Source of the DNA: Deltaproteobacteria bacterium
Lineage (GTDB): Bacteria > Desulfobacterota > Desulfuromonadia > Geobacterales > DSM-12255
Direction: 5' to 3'
Length of the DNA: 5,806 nucleotides
Assembly: GCA_017861215.1 (NCBI GenBank)
Contig: JAGFXN010000111.1
Location: forward strand, 1-5,806
Shown in pieces: positions 1-5,263 of this stretch; the first letter of the stretch is position 1; each line of letters starts with the position of its first letter. The notes under the pieces were generated by a model. The model saw only the letters and a list, made by a program, of their open reading frames with translations. It did no database searches and was not told the DNA's origin. The translations under genes were made by a program, and so were the position numbers.

Positions 1-1419
1 GGTGCGACAAGAGAGCGGACACTGCAGGTGATTGAACAGATGGAGAAGCATTTCCTCGAGAAGGAGACTAAAACCGTCGAGTCACTGATTACCGTGGCCG
101 GTTTCAGTTTTGCCGGTCGCGGCCAGAACATGGGTCTCGCCTTTGTAAGGCTCAAGGACTGGAAACTTCGCAAGACTCCCGACCTCAAGGCAAAGGCGGT
201 TGCCGGCCGGGCCATGGGGGAGTTCTCGAAGATCCGCGACGGTCTGGCGTTTGCCTTTTCGCCACCGGCGGTGATCGAGCTGGGACAGGCCAACGGCTTC
301 GACCTTCAGCTTCAGGATCGTGGCGGGCTGGGGCACGACAAGCTGATGGAAGCACGAAACCAGTTACTGGGGATGGCGATGAAAAATCCGAAGCTGGTTG
401 CGGTGCGCCCCAACGGCCAGGATGACTCCCCGCAGTTCAAGCTGGATATCGACGATGTGCGTGCCGGCGCACTGGGGGTCCCCCTGGCTGACGTCAACAG
501 CATTCTTGCTACGGCCTGGGGTGGCTCCTACGTCAACGATTTCATCCAGAACGATCGGGTGAAGAAGGTTTATCTTCAAGGGGTCGCCCCCTCCCGGATG
601 CTGCCGGATGATATCGGCACCTGGTATGTTCGCAACAATCAGGGGGAGATGGTGCCGTTTTCCGCCTTCGCCACTGCCCGCTGGCAGTACGGCTCACCCC
701 GTCTGGAACGCTATAACGGCATTCCGTCGGTGGAGATCATGGGGCAGGCGGCGCCGGGAATAAGCACCGGCGAAGCGATGGCCGAGATGGAAAAGATGGC
801 GGCGCAGTTGCCGGTCGGCATCGGCTATGAGTGGACCGGTCTCTCCTACGAGGAGAAGAAGGCGGGCGCCCAGGCGCCGGCACTCTATGCCATCTCGCTG
901 CTGGTGGTGTTTCTCTCCGTGGCGGCGCTGTATGAGAGCTGGACCATCCCCTTTGTCAACCTGCTGATGCTGCCGTTGGGGCTGGTGGGGGCGGTGGTGG
1001 CGGTTTCGCTGCGGGTGCTTCCCAATGATGTCTATCTCCAGATCGGACTGTTGACCACTGTCGGCCTCTCAACCAAGAATGCCATCCTCATCATCCAGTT
1101 CATCAAGGATCAGATGCATCAGGGACACGAGTTAGTTGATGCCACCCTTCAGGCTGTGAAGATCCGGCTCCGACCGGTCATCATGACCTCTTTGGCCTTC
1201 TTCTTCGGCACCCTGCCGCTGGCGCTGACCAAGGGTGCCGGTGCTGCTGCCCAGAACGCCATCGGCACCGCCGTCACCGGCGGCCTGCTCTCGGCCACCT
1301 TTATCGACCTGATTTTTATACCGTTCTTTTTTGTGATGGTGTCGCGGCTGTTTGGCAGGAAAAAATACAAGCCGCAGGCAGCAGAACCAGCTGTAGCGAT
1401 TGCTGCGGAGGGACAGTGA
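1..1419 (+). CDS. RND multidrug efflux permease, AcrB/MexB type (HAE1 family), C-terminal part; 5' end outside window
   Basis: This is the inner-membrane proton/drug antiporter of a tripartite efflux pump, which takes substrates from the periplasm and inner-membrane outer leaflet. The frame is open from base 1, leaving 472 residues of a protein usually about 1,040 long; by my recollection of AcrB, residue 1 here matches about residue 581. The porter and docking parts come first (GFSFAGRGQN switch-loop region, residues 34-43; WGGSYVNDF; PRLERYNG; QAAPG). They are followed by TM8-TM12 at about 293-315, 318-340, 345-366, 391-411 and 421-447. The TM10 lysine (K359, in STKNAIL), the TM11 threonine (T396, in MTSLAF) and R389 match AcrB K940, T978 and R971 of the proton relay; the TM4 aspartates lie outside the window. 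F35, F37 and F48 match pocket residues F615, F617 and F628, while the F610 position is Ile30. The channel gene starts one base after the stop. Substrates cannot be read from this fragment. Confidence 0.96.
   Translation, partial: GATRERTLQVIEQMEKHFLEKETKTVESLITVAGFSFAGRGQNMGLAFVRLKDWKLRKTPDLKAKAVAGRAMGEFSKIRDGLAFAFSPPAVIELGQANGFDLQLQDRGGLGHDKLMEARNQLLGMAMKNPKLVAVRPNGQDDSPQFKLDIDDVRAGALGVPLADVNSILATAWGGSYVNDFIQNDRVKKVYLQGVAPSRMLPDDIGTWYVRNNQGEMVPFSAFATARWQYGSPRLERYNGIPSVEIMGQAAPGISTGEAMAEMEKMAAQLPVGIGYEWTGLSYEEKKAGAQAPALYAISLLVVFLSVAALYESWTIPFVNLLMLPLGLVGAVVAVSLRVLPNDVYLQIGLLTTVGLSTKNAILIIQFIKDQMHQGHELVDATLQAVKIRLRPVIMTSLAFFFGTLPLALTKGAGAAAQNAIGTAVTGGLLSATFIDLIFIPFFFVMVSRLFGRKKYKPQAAEPAVAIAAEGQ
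1407..1411 (+). promoter_or_regulatory. Shine-Dalgarno for the outer-membrane channel gene, inside the RND gene end
   Basis: GGAGG ends 9 nt before the ATG at 1421 and lies within the last codons of the RND permease. The RND stop (1417-1419) sits between this site and the ATG, an arrangement typical of translational coupling. It supports 1421 as the start, rather than the TTG at 1400 or the later ATG at 1478. Confidence 0.75.
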
Positions 1420-1420
1420 T

Positions 1421-2965
1421 ATGAAAAAATATAAAGCTTTTTTCGAAACACAGAGCAACAAAGCAACAGAGGTATCAATGAGTAAAAAGTACAAAACAAC
1501 AACTACTACTATTAAAGCAATACAACTAAATGGACTTTCGAAGTTTTTGTCTAAGGGGTTTTTCTCTGTTGCTCAGTTGCTCTGTGTTTCAATCCTTTTG
1601 GCAGGATGCAGCACCATGGCCCCGAAATATGAGCAGCCGGCTCCACCGGTTCCGGCAGCCTGGCCCAGCGGAGCAGCCTACAAAGAAGTGACGGCAAAGA
1701 ACGAAAAGCCCGTGGCCGACATCCCCTGGCAGGAGTTCTTTGTCGATCCGCAGCTGCAAAAACTGATCGCTTTGGCGTTGGAGAACAACCGTGACCTGCG
1801 CGTTGCCGTCCTCAATATCGAGCGGTCCCGCGCCCAGTATCAGATTCAGCGCGCCGAGCTCTTTCCGAAGGTCGATGCCAACGCCAATGCCGACTTCCAG
1901 CGCATTGCCGAAAACTTTTCCGGCACGGGACTGCCGGAGAATATCCATCAGTACCGTCTCGCCCTTGGCGTAAGTTCCTACGAACTTGACCTGTTCGGCC
2001 GGGTGCGGAGTCTCAAGGATCAGGCGTTGGAGCAGTATCTCGCCACCGAACAGGCCCGCCGCAGCGTACAGATCAGCCTGGTTTCCCAGGTTGCCTCCGC
2101 CTACCTTATCCTCGCTGCCGATCGTGAGCGTCTGCAGCTCGCCAGAGAAACCCTGGCAAGCCAGCAGCAGTCATATAACCTTACAAAGCGCCGTTATGAG
2201 GGCGGGGTATCGTCCGCTCTCGTTCTCAATCAGGCCCAGACCAGTGTCGATGCCGCGCGGGTGGATATCGCCCGCTACACCACTTTGACGGCACAGGATG
2301 AAAACGCCCTGAACCTGGTGGTGGGTGCACCGGTACCGGCCGATCTCCTGCCGCAATCGCTCACTGCAGCGCTCACTGCACTGCAGGACCTGTCTCCGGG
2401 CCTGCCGTCCGACGTGCTGCTCCGCCGCCCCGACATCCTCCAGGCCGAGAACCTGCTCAAGGGGGCCAACGCCAACATCGGTGCGGCCCGGGCGGCCTTC
2501 TTCCCCCGCATCACCCTGGTTTCACATGTCGGCTTCGGCAGCGACGAGCTGGGCAGTCTCTTCGATTCCGGTGCCTTTGTCTACAGGTTCGCACCACAGA
2601 TTTCCCTGCCCATTTTCGACGGCGGCAGCAATCAGGCCAACCTGACGGTGTCTGAAGTGAACCGTGACATCGCCGTGGCACAGTACGAGAAGGCCATCCA
2701 GACCGCCTTCCGGGAAGTGGCCGACGCCCTGGCCCAACGGGGGACTATCGATGAGCAGCTGGCGGCGCAGCAGTCCCTCGCCGATGCCACCTCCGGCAGC
2801 TATGAACTCTCCCGGGCCCGTTACGACAAGGGAGTAGACAGCTACCTGACGGTGCTCGACTCCCAGCGCTCGCTCTATGCTGCCCAGCAGAACCTGATCA
2901 GTACGAGACTGACCCGGCTCACCAATCTGCTGACTCTGTACAAGGTTCTGGGGGGTGGTTCTTAA
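1421..2965 (+). CDS. Outer-membrane efflux channel lipoprotein, OprM/NodT family
   Basis: This is the trimeric outer-membrane exit duct that completes the tripartite pump with the RND permease just upstream. From the ATG at 1421 it has 514 residues. A lipobox (LLAGC, lipidated Cys63) follows a hydrophobic stretch, leaving a mature protein of about 452 residues, close to OprM. Two outer-membrane efflux repeats are visible. Their matching segments are RRYEGGVSSALVLNQAQ around Tyr259 and RARYDKGVDSYLTVLDSQ around Tyr468. Other family landmarks are YELDLFGRV (187-195), LPSDVLLRRPDIL (328-340), GAARAAFFPRITL and REVADAL. The N-terminus is odd: 62 residues precede the Cys, against roughly 16-25 in most lipoproteins, and the extra part is AT-rich and flanked by a long inverted repeat. 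Alternative starts are ATG 1478 (AGAGG before it, Cys44) and TTG 1547 (Cys21, an ideal signal length but no clear ribosome site). The family call is firm; the start is less so. Confidence 0.95.
   Translation: MKKYKAFFETQSNKATEVSMSKKYKTTTTTIKAIQLNGLSKFLSKGFFSVAQLLCVSILLAGCSTMAPKYEQPAPPVPAAWPSGAAYKEVTAKNEKPVADIPWQEFFVDPQLQKLIALALENNRDLRVAVLNIERSRAQYQIQRAELFPKVDANANADFQRIAENFSGTGLPENIHQYRLALGVSSYELDLFGRVRSLKDQALEQYLATEQARRSVQISLVSQVASAYLILAADRERLQLARETLASQQQSYNLTKRRYEGGVSSALVLNQAQTSVDAARVDIARYTTLTAQDENALNLVVGAPVPADLLPQSLTAALTALQDLSPGLPSDVLLRRPDILQAENLLKGANANIGAARAAFFPRITLVSHVGFGSDELGSLFDSGAFVYRFAPQISLPIFDGGSNQANLTVSEVNRDIAVAQYEKAIQTAFREVADALAQRGTIDEQLAAQQSLADATSGSYELSRARYDKGVDSYLTVLDSQRSLYAAQQNLISTRLTRLTNLLTLYKVLGGGS
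1445..1590. repeat. Long inverted repeat (27-nt arms, 25/27 matching) enclosing an AT-rich 92-nt loop
   Basis: Left arm 1445-1471 begins GAAACACAGAGCAAC and ends GCAACAGAG. Right arm 1564-1590 begins CTCTGTTGC and ends GTTGCTCTGTGTTTC. Base i pairs with base 3035-i; only 1460/1575 (A-A) and 1461/1574 (A-C) fail, and 1472/1563 adds a G-U pair in RNA. The right arm also carries a tandem GTTGCTCA/GTTGCTCT (1568-1583). The loop, 1472-1563, is AT-rich and holds an in-frame ATG at 1478. The whole structure lies in the first codons of the channel gene and is translated. It could be a small MITE/RPE-like inserted palindrome, or an mRNA stem controlling translation or RNA processing between the pump genes. 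I see no convincing flanking target duplication. Confidence 0.85.
1468..1480 (+). promoter_or_regulatory. Alternative internal ribosome site and ATG for the channel gene
   Basis: AGAGG at 1468-1472 lies 5 nt before an in-frame ATG at 1478, which would give a 495-residue protein with the lipobox Cys at 44. The coding here (MSKKYK) resembles the first start (MKKYK), as if the start region were duplicated. The AGAGG falls wholly in the left stem arm and its G1472 wobble, so it would be masked when the hairpin is folded. Confidence 0.35.
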
Positions 2966-2974
2966 AAGGGTCTG

Positions 2975-4201
2975 TCAGGAAAGGGACGGCTCATCCACAA
3001 CAAGATCTTCGGCAATCCTCCGGCCGCAGAGAAAACAGAACACCGCCGCCAGCAGGATCGCGGCAACCGTGGAGAGCAGGGCTCTTTCCAGACCCCAGTG
3101 GTCGGAAAGAAAGCCGATGAAGGCAGGGGAGATGGCATCGCCGAGGGCGTGAATCACGAAGATGTTGGCTGCAAAGGCCATGGCACGCATGTCGTGGCGG
3201 GTAACGTTGACGATGACGGTATTGAGGGGGCCGGTGTTGAGGAAGAGGCAGAGCTCTGCCAGGAACATCCCGGCCAGGGCGGTTGTCAGGTCGGCAGCGG
3301 TCAGGGCGACCATGGTGGCCGGTATGCCGCAGATGAATCCCCAGCCGGAGACCAGCAGGTAGCCGTCGGGCCGCCGCCGCTGAAAGTAGTCCCCGAGCCA
3401 GCCGCCCGCCAGGGTGCCGATGATGCCGGCAACCACGGTCAAGCCGCCGAAGAGCAGATTGCCCCGCTCCACCCCCAGTCCGTGAACGCGGTGGAGAAAG
3501 GTCGGCATCCACTGCGCCATGCCCCCCATGGCAAAGGTCATGGCGGTCATGGCCAGGGTGTTGAGGACAAAGGAGCGGTTTTTCAAAAATGACGCATAGC
3601 CGCCGGAGACTCTCCGCTCAATTTTCGGCATGGGTACCGTCTTCAGCAGCGCCAGCGGCAGCACCAGCAGCAGTCCGGGTGCGCCTACCATGAGAAAGGC
3701 GCTCTGCCAGCCGAACCGTTCGCCGATAACTCCCCCCAGCAGGTAGCCGAGGGCGCTGCCGACCGGAATGGCCAGATAGAACCAGGAGAGGATCCGCCCC
3801 CGTTTTTCCTGGGGGAAATAGTCGGAGAGGATGCCGGGCGCAACCGTGCCGTAGCTCGCCTCGCCGACTCCTACCAGCGAGCGGGCGCCGAGCAGCTGAT
3901 TGTAGCCGGTGGCGACTCCGGCGAGCATGGTCGCCAGACTCCAGATGCCGAGTCCGCCGGCGGCAAGGCGGACCCGGCTGCCCCGGTCTCCCAGCCAGCC
4001 GAAGATGGGTGCGGCGCACATGTAGACCACCATGAAGGCGCTCCCGAGCAGCCCCAGCGACGTGTCGGAGATCTGCAGACTGCTCTTGATGAGCGGAAAG
4101 ACGGCGTAGAGAACCTGGCGGTCAATGTAGTTGAGAAGATTGATGCCGATGAACAGGATCAGGGCATAGCGTCTATAGCCGCTGGAAAGTGTCGTGGTCA
4201 T
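2975..4201 (-). CDS. Major facilitator superfamily transporter, spinster-like
   Basis: This is a 408-residue inner-membrane secondary transporter with about 12 predicted hydrophobic segments, a normal MFS size. TM1 ends in NYIDRQVLY (residues 24-32). The TM2-TM3 loop carries motif A as GWLGDRGSR (68-76). TM4 has R107 and the stretch GVGEASYGTVAPG with Glu114, followed by LSDYFPQEKRG. The NYxDR and GVGEASY motifs are characteristic of spinster-type (SPNS) transporters, whose animal members export sphingosine-1-phosphate or lysolipids; bacterial homologues are known but the substrate of this one cannot be inferred. The ATG at 4201 is chosen because TM1 begins about 12 residues later and no later Met precedes it; there is no clear Shine-Dalgarno upstream. 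It is convergent with the efflux channel gene (9-nt gap) and divergent from the radical SAM gene. It is not part of the efflux operon. Confidence 0.92.
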   Translation of the reverse strand: MTTTLSSGYRRYALILFIGINLLNYIDRQVLYAVFPLIKSSLQISDTSLGLLGSAFMVVYMCAAPIFGWLGDRGSRVRLAAGGLGIWSLATMLAGVATGYNQLLGARSLVGVGEASYGTVAPGILSDYFPQEKRGRILSWFYLAIPVGSALGYLLGGVIGERFGWQSAFLMVGAPGLLLVLPLALLKTVPMPKIERRVSGGYASFLKNRSFVLNTLAMTAMTFAMGGMAQWMPTFLHRVHGLGVERGNLLFGGLTVVAGIIGTLAGGWLGDYFQRRRPDGYLLVSGWGFICGIPATMVALTAADLTTALAGMFLAELCLFLNTGPLNTVIVNVTRHDMRAMAFAANIFVIHALGDAISPAFIGFLSDHWGLERALLSTVAAILLAAVFCFLCGRRIAEDLVVDEPSLS

Positions 4202-4210
4202 AGTCTGCCA

Positions 4211-4238
4211 AGTGTAGCGTATCAGGCGGCGAGTGCAA
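4211..4238 (-). promoter_or_regulatory. Candidate sigma-70-like promoter for the MFS gene
   Basis: Read on the minus strand, TTGCAC (4238-4233) and TACACT (4216-4211) are separated by 16 nt. The predicted transcript start is near 4204, about 3 nt before the ATG at 4201. The -35 match is weak (3 of 6) and the -10 moderate (4 of 6). A nearly leaderless transcript would fit the missing Shine-Dalgarno. This comes from inspection only. Confidence 0.3.
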
Positions 4239-4253
4239 GCGGAAACTCTTGCA
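4234..4253. repeat. Perfect 6-bp inverted repeat TGCAAG-N8-CTTGCA between the divergent genes
   Basis: Arms 4234-4239 and 4248-4253 are exact reverse complements around an 8-nt spacer. Each arm overlaps one of the two back-to-back -35 candidates, so the site is placed like an operator for both genes. Symmetric -35 boxes alone could also produce it. Confidence 0.4.
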
Positions 4254-4277
4254 AATCAGCTCCTTCTCTCCTATCGT
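4249..4277 (+). promoter_or_regulatory. Candidate sigma-70-like promoter for the radical SAM gene, leaderless geometry
   Basis: TTGCAA (4249-4254) and TATCGT (4272-4277) are spaced 17 nt apart and each matches consensus at 4 of 6 positions. The expected transcript start, 7 nt past the -10, falls on the A of the ATG at 4284. No Shine-Dalgarno precedes that ATG, which agrees with a leaderless message. This comes from inspection only. Confidence 0.35.
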
Positions 4278-4283
4278 AGCCCC

Positions 4284-5225
4284 ATGAATGCAAAGCGCTA
4301 CAACCCGTTTTCCGAAGAGCTGAAAAGGGTTTTCGGCTGCCGGGTCCACCGGATCTCCGTGGACGCCGGTTTTACCTGTCCGAATCGCGACGGCACGGTC
4401 GGCAGCGGCGGCTGTCTCTTCTGCGGCGACCGGGGGAGCGGCTCCTTCGGCATTGCCCGCGGCGAGACTGTTGCCGACCAGCTGGAGCAGGGCAAAGAGG
4501 TGATGGTCCGCAAGTACAAGGCAAAGAAGTTCCTCGCCTATTTCCAGCCGTACACCAATACCTATGCCCCGGTCGCCACCCTTGCCGCTCTCTACGACGC
4601 CGCTCTTGCCGTCCCCGATGTCGTCGGCCTGATTGTCGGCACCCGTCCCGACTGCCTGCCCCGTGAGACCCTGGAGCTGCTGGCGGCGTATCACCGCAAA
4701 ACCTGGTTCTGGCTGGAGCTGGGGATGCAGTCAACCCTCGACCGGACGCTGCAGACAATCAGGCGGGGCCACGACAGCGCCGCCTTCATTACTGCCGCCC
4801 GGGCGGTCAAACAGCGCGGTATCCGCCTCGCTGTGCATATCATTCTCGGCCTCCCCGGCGAGAGCCGTGCCGAAATGCTTTCCAGTGCGGCCATCCTTAA
4901 TGATCTCGGCGTCGATGCCGTCAAGATTCATCTGCTGCATGTCAACCGCAACACGCTGCTGGCAGAGCTCCATGCAAAGGGTGACATCACGCTGCTGGAA
5001 AAAGATGAGTACGTCGGGCTGGTCTGCGATTTTCTCGAGCGGCTCGAGCCGCGCATTTTCATCCAGCGGCTGACCGGTGACGGCGGCAAGGACCTGCTGG
5101 CGCCGCTCTGGTCGGCGGCGAAGTTCGAAGTGCTCAATGCTATCGATGACGAGCTGGAGCGGCGCGGCAGCCGGCAGGGAGCACTTTTGTTGCAGAGCTT
5201 TACCGCCAGCGACACAAAATTGTAA
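4284..5225 (+). CDS. TIGR01212-family radical SAM protein (YhcC/YtqA type)
   Basis: This is a cytoplasmic radical SAM iron-sulfur enzyme of 313 residues, matching the usual length of about 310-320. The [4Fe-4S] cysteines are Cys32, Cys44 and Cys47 in CPNRDGTVGSGGCLFC, the long-spaced CX11CX2C version typical of this family. Other family landmarks are YFQPYTNTY (86-94), VGTRPDC (118-124), WLELGMQS (143-150), RRGHD (160-164), the glycine-rich GLPGE (189-193) and VKIHLLH. Bacillus YtqA has been linked, as I recall, to a tRNA wobble-uridine modification route (MnmL, acting with MnmM); the role of E. coli YhcC is unclear, so the substrate here is inferred only by family. The ATG at 4284 is preferred over an in-frame GTG at 4233 because family proteins begin near this point and the GTG would overlap promoter-like sequence. 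No Shine-Dalgarno is visible. The PhoB-like gene follows after 38 nt. Confidence 0.93.
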   Translation: MNAKRYNPFSEELKRVFGCRVHRISVDAGFTCPNRDGTVGSGGCLFCGDRGSGSFGIARGETVADQLEQGKEVMVRKYKAKKFLAYFQPYTNTYAPVATLAALYDAALAVPDVVGLIVGTRPDCLPRETLELLAAYHRKTWFWLELGMQSTLDRTLQTIRRGHDSAAFITAARAVKQRGIRLAVHIILGLPGESRAEMLSSAAILNDLGVDAVKIHLLHVNRNTLLAELHAKGDITLLEKDEYVGLVCDFLERLEPRIFIQRLTGDGGKDLLAPLWSAAKFEVLNAIDDELERRGSRQGALLLQSFTASDTKL

Positions 5226-5239
5226 CATTTTCATGACAT
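5222..5239 (-). promoter_or_regulatory. Pho-box-like site before the PhoB-like gene
   Basis: On the minus strand the 18 bases read ATGTCATGAAAATGTTAC, matching 14 of 18 positions of the E. coli Pho box consensus (two TGTCA-type repeats around an A-rich spacer). The site overlaps the radical SAM stop codon and ends 24 nt before the regulator's ATG. It points away from that gene and leaves too little room for a standard activated promoter, so it may be a chance match or act differently. Confidence 0.25.
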
Positions 5240-5249
5240 TATTACAGTT

Positions 5250-5254
5250 GAGGT
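5250..5254 (+). promoter_or_regulatory. Shine-Dalgarno of the PhoB-like gene
   Basis: GAGGT ends 9 nt before the ATG at 5264. It is the clearest ribosome site in the right half of the window, and it fixes the start of the response regulator. Confidence 0.7.
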
Positions 5255-5263
5255 TCATTGCTC

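Noticed and set aside
1400..1423. TTG at 1400 as the start of the channel gene
   Set aside because: It lies within the RND coding end, lacks a properly spaced ribosome site, and the GGAGG at 1407-1411 serves the ATG at 1421 instead.
1132..1494. 120-codon minus-strand open frames over the RND/channel junction
   Set aside because: They are antisense to the conserved RND C-terminus and lack any recognisable feature; the AT-rich inverted repeat region simply extends the open frame.
1538..1560. Small TTCGAA-centred hairpin at about 1533-1543 followed by T-rich sequence, as a terminator
   Set aside because: The stem is only about four pairs with no GC-rich core, and it lies within coding sequence; too weak to call.
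2941..2985. Repeated GGTTCT and AAAGGG motifs at the convergent junction as a bidirectional terminator
   Set aside because: They are direct rather than inverted repeats and form no stem.
3098..3592. 164-codon open frame on the plus strand inside the MFS gene
   Set aside because: It is antisense to membrane-segment coding, rich in Gly, His, Glu and Gln, with no domain. It is a mirror of the real minus-strand gene.
4233..4283. GTG at 4233 as the start of the radical SAM gene
   Set aside because: The added 17 residues do not resemble the family N-terminus and would run through the promoter-like sequence; MNAKRYNPFS from 4284 fits the family better.
4173..4694. 173-codon open frame on the minus strand over the MFS start and the radical SAM gene
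   Set aside because: It overlaps two well-supported genes in other frames, and its composition (Gly/Ala-rich, no motif) is that of a shadow frame.
4731..5258. 175-codon open frame on the minus strand across the radical SAM gene
   Set aside because: It is antisense to a gene with clear family motifs, has no recognisable domain or ribosome site, and is what GC-rich coding DNA produces by chance.
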